Shown here piece after piece: positions 9,038 through 17,724 of a stretch of DNA of 47,493 bases. Each line of letters starts with the position of its first letter. Positions within the stretch are counted from its first letter, which is position 1. This DNA is from an uncultured Micrococcales bacterium. Lineage in GTDB: Bacteria; Actinomycetota; Actinomycetes; Actinomycetales; Microbacteriaceae. Where the stretch lies: assembly GCA_903922825.1 (NCBI GenBank), contig CAIXVE010000091.1, positions 1 to 47,493 on the forward strand, given 5' to 3'. The position numbers and the translations under genes are program-made. The notes below the pieces were generated by a model. The model did not search any database. It saw only the letters and a list, made by a program, of their open reading frames with translations, and had not been told where the DNA came from.

Positions 9038-12000
9038 CTAGTTAGTAATAGTCAGGTTTGTAGCTGAGCTAACAGTTCCACCAGCTGTTGTCACGTTGAT
9101 CTTGCCGGTTGTTGCACCTGCAGGAATCACGAACTTCAGTAGTGTTGCTGTCGCACCAGCGCTGACAGTTACAGAGGTTGAACCGATAGTAACGGTTGCA
9201 CCAAGTAAGTTAGTTCCCTTTACAGAAACCACTACGCCACTCTTACCAGAAGCTGGTGTGAATGAAGTGATGGTTGGTGATGGAGGCAACACGGTGAATG
9301 AAGCTGTGTAAACAGTTCCGCCACCAGTAACTATCTTGATAGCACCTGTTGTTGCTCCAGTAGGAACAACTACAGTCAAGGTGCTTCCGGTGTTAATGAC
9401 AGGTTTAGCTGTCTTGTTACCACCGAAGACAACGCTGGTTGCCTTCAAGTTGGAACCGGTGATAGTAACGGTCTGACCAACCTTGCCACTAGCGGTAGCA
9501 GTAGCCACAACAGGAGCCTGGTAAATTACCTTGCTGCTTGTTACAGTTCCACCAGCGTTAGTTGCGCTAACAGTTGAACCAGATACAACACCAGCTGGAA
9601 CAGTTACAATCACGCTGTTAGCAGTAAGGATGGTGAATGAAGCATTCACACTGCCGATAGTGATCGCACTTGCTGAAGCGATGTTAGTTCCGTTTAGGGT
9701 GAAGGTTGAACCAACTTCCTTTACCAATGAAGCTGGCAAGGTGATTGCCGGCTTTGTGGTGGTGGTAGCACTCGAACTGAACGTTGCCGCTGCAGTTGCA
9801 GTTCCACCTGAAGTGGTGACCTTGAAGACACCCTTTTGAGCATTTGCAGGAGAAGCGATAGTCGCTCTAGTTCCATCAGCATTTACTGAAAGAACTGTCA
9901 CGCTCTGGCTTACTGCCTGTGCTGTCTTTGTCGCTGCGGTGTATAGAACAACGCTGGTACCTAGAGCATCATTCAAGTTGGTTCCGACGATGTCAATTGC
10001 TTGACCCTTCTTACCGCTTGTAGCTGATACCGAGGTGATGGTAGGAGCTGAACTCTTAGGCTGGGTTACAACAATGTTGATCCAGTCCTGGTGAGTCAGA
10101 GCGTTACCTTCAACGTTGGTCTTGATCTGCATGAACAATGGGTTCAACTGGTCAGGGTTGGCTTTAGGGCTTCCTGGGTTTTGAGTTGCGTCCATTGGGT
10201 CATCCAGTGCGACAAGAGTCAATGTTACATAACCGTTTGAAACAGTTGCTGTAGTTGACGCCTGGTCTAGTTGACCGTTTGCACCCCACTTGGTTAGACC
10301 TGAAACGCTAACACCATTTACTGTGAACTTAGCGTTTGAGCCTGACCATGCGGAACCTAGAGCTAGGTCAACAACGGTTCCGTTTGGCGCAGCTGCGCCA
10401 GTCTTGGCGTTAGTTACGCTGTAACGAAGTGTTGTTGTAGTACCAGCTTTTACGTAGTGAGCAAAATAACCGGTGTATACATCGAACCAGTTGCCCAAGC
10501 CACCGTCACCCCATACGTGAGTACCGTCGAATGAGTTTCCTGCATTCCAGTCGGCTAGACGTACGTTGTAGACAGTAGGAGCTGGAGCTCCCTGAGGCTG
10601 GTAGTAAACAAGGTCAAGAATGTCTAGGACATCCTGGTTACCCTTTTCACCAACAAGTGCCAACTGAGCGAACAAGTGCTTTCCACCCTGTGGGTGCAAT
10701 ACGTTGTTTGCTTGGTATGGGTCAGCTTGTGCAGAGAAGTTGTTGTTCACAACATCGAATGAAACAACACCGTTTGAATCTGTTGTTAGATCGATTGATG
10801 TCTGGTCACCAGCACCTGGGAAGTTACTTCCGTTGACAGTTACGTTTGCAGAAGAACCAGAGTATGTCTTACCTAGCAATAGGTGAACTGTCTTGTTGGC
10901 GTAAGGTGCGCCATCAGCAGTCACTGTGTATGAAAGGTGAGTTGTAGTTCCAACTGTTACACCACGCTCGAAGTAACGAAGACCGGCGCCGTAGTACTGT
11001 GCCCAACCATCGGTGCTTCCAACAGCTGCGTTAGTTTCATCGATACCTGTAACGCGTGAAACCACGGTAGGTGTCGGAGCAACAGTAGCTGGTGCGTAGT
11101 AGACCATATCAACAACGTCAATTGTGTCTTGAGCCTGGCTAGTTACCCATGCGGCGATCTGAGTACGAAGGTCTTTACCTGTAGGCAAGACGTTCAAAAC
11201 AGAACCTGGGTTGTTAGCAGCATCAGCAGCAATGTCACTGTTAACTAGATCGAATGAAACTAGACCCTGTGAGTTTGTGACACCGGTAACAGTAACTTCG
11301 TTACCTGTTGAAGCAACTCCACCGACGTTCACCTTTGCAGATGAGCCAGAGTATGCCTTGCCCATTACAAAAGTAACTTGGACGTTAGCTAGCGGGCTGC
11401 CGTCTGCAGAGTTGTTAACAACGTAGGTTAGGTGCTGAGTTGAACCAACTGGAACCTGCTTGGTTAGAGCGCGAACTCCACCGCGGTACCAGTCGTGAGC
11501 AACAGACCAGTCCTGCTCTGCACCAGTGTTCTCCACTGAGTTAGTAGCGTCAATTCCAGCTAGACGTACAGTTGCGTTTCCAGAGAAAGCAGTTGGTGAT
11601 CCACCGCCTGAATTTCCACCAGATCCACCAGCTGCTAGAGCAGCACCAGTTGCACCGTTGAACGCGATGTCATCGATGTACCAAACAGAAGGTGTCTTGT
11701 CAGCACAACCAGCAGTTGCTGGGTTGAAATCCGGGAAGATGCTTGCTTTGTTGAAGTCAACAGCTGTGTCATATCCACTCAAGTCGAAACTTAGTGTCTG
11801 CCAACCAGCGGTGGTGGTTAATGTCTTTTGAACATTTGCCCCTCCGGTTACGCTACTCTCAAGTTTCAAAGTAATTGAACCACCAGCAATAGGGGAATAC
11901 ACATTTGCTGTGACTGTTGTTTTTCCTGCTGAAACCAATGATTCTTTTAGCCCTCTAGTTAGGAAGGTAGCACCAGACCAGCATGCTCCAGCGCTAGAAA

Positions 12001-12754
12001 GCTTTAGAGCGGAAGTCGAGTCTGCTGATCCTCCAGCAGGTGCGTCATTTACTTTTGAAGAAATTGTTCCACCAAAATCAGCGGCACCGCCAGCCAAATA
12101 ACCTGAAGTGTCATTTGATTCGAAGTTAACTAAAACTGTTGGAGTAGTTCTAGGAGTAACAACGTCAGCCTTGGTTGCACCAGGGAATGAAATGTTATCG
12201 AAGTACCAAACGGTTTCAGTTTTATCAGCGGACCAAGCACAACCTGCGCCACCGATGTTTGGCATAAGTGAGGCTTTGAAATATTTTTGTGCATCATTGA
12301 ATGAGTCGCTGAAGTCAAAGGTCAGAGTCTGCCAACCAGCGCCATTCACATGAAGGGTCTTCTCTGCAACAGCAGTTCCCTCTAGCTTCAAGTCAACACA
12401 TCTATCTGTTGAATCTGGTGAGTAAACAGATAGGGTCGCAGTCTTATCTGCGGATGAAATCAAGCTTGATCCAGAATCTAAAGTTAGGAAAGTTGTTCCG
12501 GACCAAAGCGCGCCTTGATTGTCTTGCGCCATAGCTACGCCAGAAGTGAATCCGGCTCCAGCTGGGGCCGAAGAGGTTGTAGTGGTCACAGCGCCGTCGT
12601 AATCAACGAAGCTATAGCCTGATGTGTCATTGCTCTCAAATGTTACGTTTACCGGAGCCGATGATGCATGAGCTGCCGGTAGAGCAACGAATGAGGAACC
12701 GATAACCAAGAGTGATGTCGCGATAGACATCAATCTAGAATTTTTGAGGTTCAT
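9038..12754 (-). CDS. large secreted modular protein: two CBM-like repeats, three copies of a domain shared with the GH16 proteins, about four IPT/TIG repeats
   Basis: Signal peptide; duplicated 'FESNDTSGY...WYFDNISFPGA/WYIDDIAFNGA'; triplicated 'GSSAKV.V.G...TD..G.VSFD.V'; C-terminal 'PTITSFTPASGKSGVVVSVKGTNL' IPT/TIG repeats. Confidence 0.85.
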   Translation of the reverse strand: MNLKNSRLMSIATSLLVIGSSFVALPAAHASSAPVNVTFESNDTSGYSFVDYDGAVTTTTSSAPAGAGFTSGVAMAQDNQGALWSGTTFLTLDSGSSLISSADKTATLSVYSPDSTDRCVDLKLEGTAVAEKTLHVNGAGWQTLTFDFSDSFNDAQKYFKASLMPNIGGAGCAWSADKTETVWYFDNISFPGATKADVVTPRTTPTVLVNFESNDTSGYLAGGAADFGGTISSKVNDAPAGGSADSTSALKLSSAGACWSGATFLTRGLKESLVSAGKTTVTANVYSPIAGGSITLKLESSVTGGANVQKTLTTTAGWQTLSFDLSGYDTAVDFNKASIFPDFNPATAGCADKTPSVWYIDDIAFNGATGAALAAGGSGGNSGGGSPTAFSGNATVRLAGIDATNSVENTGAEQDWSVAHDWYRGGVRALTKQVPVGSTQHLTYVVNNSADGSPLANVQVTFVMGKAYSGSSAKVNVGGVASTGNEVTVTGVTNSQGLVSFDLVNSDIAADAANNPGSVLNVLPTGKDLRTQIAAWVTSQAQDTIDVVDMVYYAPATVAPTPTVVSRVTGIDETNAAVGSTDGWAQYYGAGLRYFERGVTVGTTTHLSYTVTADGAPYANKTVHLLLGKTYSGSSANVTVNGSNFPGAGDQTSIDLTTDSNGVVSFDVVNNNFSAQADPYQANNVLHPQGGKHLFAQLALVGEKGNQDVLDILDLVYYQPQGAPAPTVYNVRLADWNAGNSFDGTHVWGDGGLGNWFDVYTGYFAHYVKAGTTTTLRYSVTNAKTGAAAPNGTVVDLALGSAWSGSNAKFTVNGVSVSGLTKWGANGQLDQASTTATVSNGYVTLTLVALDDPMDATQNPGSPKANPDQLNPLFMQIKTNVEGNALTHQDWINIVVTQPKSSAPTITSVSATSGKKGQAIDIVGTNLNDALGTSVVLYTAATKTAQAVSQSVTVLSVNADGTRATIASPANAQKGVFKVTTSGGTATAAATFSSSATTTTKPAITLPASLVKEVGSTFTLNGTNIASASAITIGSVNASFTILTANSVIVTVPAGVVSGSTVSATNAGGTVTSSKVIYQAPVVATATASGKVGQTVTITGSNLKATSVVFGGNKTAKPVINTGSTLTVVVPTGATTGAIKIVTGGGTVYTASFTVLPPSPTITSFTPASGKSGVVVSVKGTNLLGATVTIGSTSVTVSAGATATLLKFVIPAGATTGKINVTTAGGTVSSATNLTITN

Positions 12755-12812
12755 CCCTGTACCTTTCAGTATTTATGAGACGCTACCTAGGTAGGATCCG
12801 TAGGTAACGGTA

Positions 12813-12838
12813 AAGCACGCCATATGTATGGCTTGCTT
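12813..12838. promoter_or_regulatory. 26-bp near-perfect inverted repeat upstream of the modular secreted protein
   Basis: AAGCACGCCATA-TG-TATGGCTTGCTT (11 of 12 arm positions pair). Confidence 0.5.
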
Positions 12839-12850
12839 AGACTTTATGCC

Positions 12851-12878
12851 TGAAATCGCTTTCAAGAAACCGCTTTCA
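12851..12878. promoter_or_regulatory. two abutting LacI-family-like operator sites
   Basis: TGAAATCGCTTTCA (12851-12864) directly followed by AGAAACCGCTTTCA (12865-12878); 14-bp palindromic form typical of LacI-family operators. Confidence 0.6.
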
Positions 12879-12900
12879 CTGAGTCTTTACTAATTCGTTA

Positions 12901-12914
12901 TGTAAGCGTTTTCC
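12901..12914. promoter_or_regulatory. third LacI-family-like operator candidate
   Basis: TGTAAGCGTTTTCC resembles the LacI-family consensus TGnAAnCGnTTnCA. Confidence 0.5.
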
Positions 12915-12942
12915 GCTAATTTATGCGGGTTTCAGGTTCAAA

Positions 12943-14391
12943 TTACCTAGAAAACAGGGCAAAAAAGCCCCTTATTGTGGCTGCCCGCCATACGCTCTTA
13001 GGGCTATAAACAAGCCTCCAAAGGCCGCCATGGACCGCTAGATTCAAGTAACTGGCCATGGGTTTGGTTCTTGTGGGGTTGTTTAGCTGGCTCAGAAGCA
13101 AAGCAGCGCTTAAATCAACTGCTTTCTTGGTTTCAAAGGGTTTAAGGCCAAAAGCCGGCGCTCCTTTATATGTTGCCTTCAGTATCTTCTTACTCAGTAC
13201 CGAGTAGGTCTTAGCAGGGGGTGAAACCAGGTAGGCGACTCCCCTGTCAGCATAGATCTGCTCGTATGCCATCCAACGCTGAACCCTTTTAGCCAAGGCA
13301 TATGAAGGTCCTTGCATCGATGAGGTTGAATCTATGACAACTAAACTCTCCCCTTTATCATCTTGAAACACCTCTGGGTTATTTGCTCTCAAGCCAAAGA
13401 AAAGGTCCCTGAGTTTAGTCAAGAACGTGCGTTTGAAATATCTTGCCTTTATATCTGCCAAAACCTCTAAGGAAACACCATACGAATCAGTTGGTGTGGC
13501 CAACCAAGTTAGGAAAACCCTGCTTTTAGGCAGGTTCACAGTTAATACCCTTGCTAAGCAATGTTGAACCGCTTGAACCTCAATATGTTTCACACCTGGG
13601 GCATATGCATAACTACCAAGAACCAGTCTTCTAGTTTCTGTCCTAGCCAGAGACGAAAGCCAGCCAGCTATCGCAAGATAATCTTCAACCAAATCTAAAC
13701 CTGCTACTTCAGCGAGTTCGGAATCAGTAAGCTCTTGAATATTTTTTGTAGTTCTCGATTTCAGAACTGGAACATAGAGAGTTCCGGAGGAAGATCTTGC
13801 TCTTTGAATAAGCTCCAACCAAAGTTCTTTACGATTCCTCGCAACAATTGCGGTTGCCCCACCCCAATCGAGCCAAGTTCTAGCTGGTGAATATTCAGCA
13901 CCACCGGCAAGAGCGATTAGCAAATCGTTCTTGATATTTTCATTAGACAGATCCTCTAATACTGATAACACTTCTGGTTCGGCTAGATGCTGCTGAACTT
14001 CCCGAGCGGTATCAGGAACAATAAATGTGGTAACCCCTGTTCCACGGACCACAACTGTTGAAACTAAATCTTTGTTTAAGCGCCAGGCATCTTTTATTTC
14101 TTCAATCAGCAACGCATTGTTTGAGCTCATAACAGATTTCTCAAACATAGCCAAACCGGCGCTAGCGACAGATAGAGCAGCCTGGTCATTGGCTAATTCA
14201 GCTTTAGCTGTTTCACGAAATGCAATTAGATAATCATCACGCCAAGACTTTAAGCTCTCAACTTTGCTTTTAGCTCGGTTATTGGCTTTAAGTGACTCTA
14301 GGATTACCTGCCTGCCTAAAGCAGTGCTACCTATTTGATTGCCTTTGTCATCGACGAACTTAAAGATCATTTGTTCTTCTTTCGTTGCCAC
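12943..14391 (-). CDS. hypothetical protein (482 aa)
   Basis: Long uninterrupted ORF in a compact gene run, overlapping the upstream DUF998 gene; no family recognised with confidence. Confidence 0.7.
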   Translation of the reverse strand: MATKEEQMIFKFVDDKGNQIGSTALGRQVILESLKANNRAKSKVESLKSWRDDYLIAFRETAKAELANDQAALSVASAGLAMFEKSVMSSNNALLIEEIKDAWRLNKDLVSTVVVRGTGVTTFIVPDTAREVQQHLAEPEVLSVLEDLSNENIKNDLLIALAGGAEYSPARTWLDWGGATAIVARNRKELWLELIQRARSSSGTLYVPVLKSRTTKNIQELTDSELAEVAGLDLVEDYLAIAGWLSSLARTETRRLVLGSYAYAPGVKHIEVQAVQHCLARVLTVNLPKSRVFLTWLATPTDSYGVSLEVLADIKARYFKRTFLTKLRDLFFGLRANNPEVFQDDKGESLVVIDSTSSMQGPSYALAKRVQRWMAYEQIYADRGVAYLVSPPAKTYSVLSKKILKATYKGAPAFGLKPFETKKAVDLSAALLLSQLNNPTRTKPMASYLNLAVHGGLWRLVYSPKSVWRAATIRGFFALFSR

Positions 14392-14975
14392 AACCAGCTA
14401 TGCCAGAGAACAACCATTGGAACAATGCCTTCAACGGCAATTCCAATCCGCTCGCCAAGACCAGTAATTGAGTTGTTGTGAGAACCCCAAAGACTTATAA
14501 ACCAGATGCAGGTTGCAAGCAAGATCAAAGTCTCGATTATGGCAGCTTTTGGCCGAAGTAGGGGTGGAACATTCGTTCCTTTTCGCATAGACAGCGCTGG
14601 CCAGATGGCAAGCAGAGCAAATGAAGCAATGGCAAAAATTCTATGTGGGATGGAGTGACCAGTCTGGCTAGGTGTAGTGAAGACGGTTAGTCCAACTGTT
14701 GTGAAAGCTGATAAAAGTATGGCGATGCGCCCTGGCGTAGCCAACGCCTTTGAAAAGTGGCTTACCACAACATCACATAAGGCACCGAAAAGAAAAACAG
14801 CCGAAATAAAAAGTTGAACAGGTGAATCATTGGCCGCAAGATCACTGATGGTGTGGACCATGCCGTCATACCCGGGCCAGAGTAGTGCACCGATTGTGTA
14901 ACCGAGGAAGGTAACTAACGGACCTAAAGTTATTGCCCAGAGAGCAGGCGCTTCAATCTTCCCTACCGGCTTCAA
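14367..14975 (-). CDS. DUF998-like membrane protein
   Basis: Multi-TM, 'YDGMVHTISDLAANDSPVQLFISAVFLFGALCDVV' resembles DUF998. Confidence 0.7.
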   Translation of the reverse strand: MKPVGKIEAPALWAITLGPLVTFLGYTIGALLWPGYDGMVHTISDLAANDSPVQLFISAVFLFGALCDVVVSHFSKALATPGRIAILLSAFTTVGLTVFTTPSQTGHSIPHRIFAIASFALLAIWPALSMRKGTNVPPLLRPKAAIIETLILLATCIWFISLWGSHNNSITGLGERIGIAVEGIVPMVVLWHSWLWQRKKNK

Positions 14976-14976
14976 G

Positions 14977-16230
14977 TTACCCCTTTGGCTTGGCGAAAGG
15001 AGCTTTAAGTGTTGGGATTATTTTGGCTCTGTTGATATAGAAATACACCAAAGCAATAACTAGGTGAACCGCACCAAGGACGTTTCTAAAAGCCTCATCT
15101 GGAACGATGCTCACAAGGAATAAACCGAGCATCAACAATGATGATCCCATACTCCAACGAAGTGTCAACAAAATTGCAACACCGAGAAGAGTCTGCGCAG
15201 TGGTTAGCCAAAGCTCTTCAGCGCTTCGACCAGTGACCGGTAGTGCTGCATTGGCCCCACCACCAATTACATATGCGATTGGCATAGAACCTGCCAAAAG
15301 TGTCCATTGGTTTAGTTTGCTAGAAATCAGAATTGCAAGGGCCGCAGCTTCTTTACCTCTTGCTGCAAAGAGGAATGCCAGAGTGAACTCGGGTGCTTCA
15401 GAGGCAATCGGAGCCAACCACTGGACCAGGATGTATTCATCGATGTGAAGCGATTTACCAGCTTCAATCAGGCTGTCACCAAAAGGATGAGCACACATGA
15501 AAATAACACTTGCTGCAACTGCTAAAAATGTGATGATGAAGATTCTTCTAGCAATCTTTGGAAGCGCACCAACATATGCAGCAGTACCTTCAAGTTCTGG
15601 TTCTTCTCTAGACGAACCTGAAACTCGCCAAAGATAAATAACGTAAATCACTACTAGCAAAATTCCGATAAGCAGATGCATGGATGCGGCTACCGGAACA
15701 ATTAGCATCACGATTGAACCAAAAATTAGAAAACCAAGATCGGCTCTTGAGTCTTCTTCAAGCTCAATTCCAAATTTCTTTTTGCCGCCCTCTTTTCGAG
15801 CTTTCACTGCACGAACTGAAGCATAGGCAATCAGGGCAACAACCGGCCAACCGAAACCTTGAACAATACGGTTAGCGCCGGTTAGGTTAGCTGTTGCATA
15901 AGGGATCATGTTCGGGTCTTTACCCGCTGCCCAACTGAAATAAATAGAAACAACATACTCAGGAAGAATGGCAACTAAAGCCAAAATGCTAACTGCCAGA
16001 CCACCGGAGAGATCTACTTCAGCGGCTTCACCAATCCAGCCAAGGATGAAAGCGGCTGCAACGATAGCAAGACCATAAGCCAAAAGCCCAAACATCGGGT
16101 CGGCATGCAAGCCTGCATTCACTCTCAAATACACTGCAGGAACACAGGCTGCCAGAGCAATCAAGAACGGTAGGACAAGCTTTAGCCAGTAGCCAGCACC
16201 GGTGTTGAACTTAACTGCGTCTTGGGTCAA
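14977..16230 (-). CDS. CaCA-family sodium/calcium exchanger-like protein
   Basis: Two antiparallel-type repeat motifs: 'GLAVSILALVAILPEYVVSI...ATANLTGANRI' and 'APIASEAPEFTLAFLFAARG...SSKLNQWTLLAG'. Confidence 0.8.
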   Translation of the reverse strand: MTQDAVKFNTGAGYWLKLVLPFLIALAACVPAVYLRVNAGLHADPMFGLLAYGLAIVAAAFILGWIGEAAEVDLSGGLAVSILALVAILPEYVVSIYFSWAAGKDPNMIPYATANLTGANRIVQGFGWPVVALIAYASVRAVKARKEGGKKKFGIELEEDSRADLGFLIFGSIVMLIVPVAASMHLLIGILLVVIYVIYLWRVSGSSREEPELEGTAAYVGALPKIARRIFIITFLAVAASVIFMCAHPFGDSLIEAGKSLHIDEYILVQWLAPIASEAPEFTLAFLFAARGKEAAALAILISSKLNQWTLLAGSMPIAYVIGGGANAALPVTGRSAEELWLTTAQTLLGVAILLTLRWSMGSSLLMLGLFLVSIVPDEAFRNVLGAVHLVIALVYFYINRAKIIPTLKAPFAKPKG

Positions 16231-16243
16231 CTTCTTTTCCTAA

Positions 16244-17713
16244 CTAAATGCTTGGATCTGGAATCATTACGTATTTGGTTTCAAGATATTCATGAATACC
16301 TTCAAGGCCACCCTCGCGACCTAAACCTGATTGTTTCACACCACCGAAAGGAGCTGCAGCATTAGAAACCAGACCGGTGTTCAAACCTGTCATACCGGTG
16401 TCCAGTCTCTCAATAAGTCGAAGACCGCGCTTGAAATCCTGTGTATAGGCATAAGAAACCAACCCATACTCGGTGTCATTTGCCAGAGCGATTGCTTCAT
16501 CTTCAGTCTTGAATCGAACAATTGGAGCCACTGGGCCAAAGATTTCTTCTTTCAAAATAGTTGAACCTGGCTTCACATCACTTAGCACTGTTGGTTGGAA
16601 GAAGTAACCTTCACCATCAACCGCAGAACCACCGGTGACAATCTTTCCACCTTCGTTAGTAGTTGAATCAACCAAACGCTTTAGGTTGGCTCTTGCCTTC
16701 TCGTTGATGACTGGACCAATCTTCGTTTCCGGATCAACACCGCGTCCTAGAGGCATAGCTTCCATTTGAGCGGCTAGCTTCTGAGCGAATTCATCAGCCA
16801 AAGACTCATGAACAATAAATCTGTTAGCAGCGGTGCAAGCCTGACCAATGTTGCGAAGCTTGGCTAGCATCGCACCGGTAACAGCAGCATCGATATCTGC
16901 ATCTTCAAAGACTAGGAACGGTGCGTTGCCACCTAACTCCATAGATGTTCTTAGAACTTGTTTAGCTGACTGCTCAAGTAATCTCACACCAACAGCAGTT
17001 GAACCAGTGAAGGTAATCTTTCTCAATCTTGGATCAGCAATAATCGGTGCACTTGTTTGCGCCGAAGTGCTTGTCGTAATTACGTTCACAACACCTTTAG
17101 GTAATCCCGCTTCTTCAAGGGTTGCAACCAACAAAAGCGTAGTTAGCGGAGTTAGCTCAGCGGGTTTAACCACCATGGTGCAACCTGCAGCAATCGCAGG
17201 TCCAATCTTTCTTGTTGCCATTGCTAGAGGGAAATTCCAAGGAGTAATAGCAAAAGCAGGACCTACTGGTCTCTGGGTTACCAACATTCTTCCCGTACCC
17301 TCAGGTGAATAACCATATCTTCCAGAGATGCGCACAGCTTCTTCAGAGAACCAGCGAAGGAATTCATTACCGTAGGTAACCTCGCCTCTAGCTTCAGCAA
17401 TTGGCTTACCCATCTCCAAAGAAATTAGCATTGCGAACTCTTCAGTTCTTGCTTTAACTAATTCAAAAGTTCTACGGAGAATCTCTGCTCGTTCTCGCGG
17501 AGCAGTCTTAGCCCAAGACTCTTGAGCATCAGAAGCTGCGGTTAGAGCCAGCAAGCCATCGACTTCATTAGCGTTAGCGATAACCGCTAAAACCTTACCG
17601 GTAGCTGGATCTTCAACCTCAATAGTTCCTTGTCCATGACCATCAACCCATGCACCATTGATATAAAGCTTGGTTGGAACCTTAGCTAAAAGGTCTTGCT
17701 CGGTTAGCGACAT
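16244..17713 (-). CDS. gabD: NAD(P)-dependent succinate-semialdehyde dehydrogenase
   Basis: 'ITPWNFPLAMATRKIGPAIAAGCTMVVKPAELTPL', 'MELGGNAPFLVFEDADIDAAV', 'NIGQACTAANRF' (catalytic Cys). Confidence 0.9.
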   Translation of the reverse strand: MSLTEQDLLAKVPTKLYINGAWVDGHGQGTIEVEDPATGKVLAVIANANEVDGLLALTAASDAQESWAKTAPRERAEILRRTFELVKARTEEFAMLISLEMGKPIAEARGEVTYGNEFLRWFSEEAVRISGRYGYSPEGTGRMLVTQRPVGPAFAITPWNFPLAMATRKIGPAIAAGCTMVVKPAELTPLTTLLLVATLEEAGLPKGVVNVITTSTSAQTSAPIIADPRLRKITFTGSTAVGVRLLEQSAKQVLRTSMELGGNAPFLVFEDADIDAAVTGAMLAKLRNIGQACTAANRFIVHESLADEFAQKLAAQMEAMPLGRGVDPETKIGPVINEKARANLKRLVDSTTNEGGKIVTGGSAVDGEGYFFQPTVLSDVKPGSTILKEEIFGPVAPIVRFKTEDEAIALANDTEYGLVSYAYTQDFKRGLRLIERLDTGMTGLNTGLVSNAAAPFGGVKQSGLGREGGLEGIHEYLETKYVMIPDPSI

Positions 17714-17724
17714 TGCTACCTTCC

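Noticed and set aside
9096-12353. Series of plus-strand ORFs (9096, 9531, 10704, 11211, 11526, 11910, 12108) across the modular gene
   Set aside because: Antisense shadows of a repetitive Thr/Val/Ala-rich gene; translations are low-complexity with no start-signal support, and the minus strand is a single coherent 1238-aa protein.
9038-12754. Repeats in the secreted protein as a CRISPR array or DNA tandem repeat
   Set aside because: Repeats are diverged protein domains of about 85-160 aa with no short identical direct repeats and spacers.
12943-14391. Possible VWA/TROVE or short-chain-dehydrogenase-like domain in the 482-aa protein ('LVVIDSTSSMQGPS')
   Set aside because: The local resemblance is too weak without a profile search; left as hypothetical.
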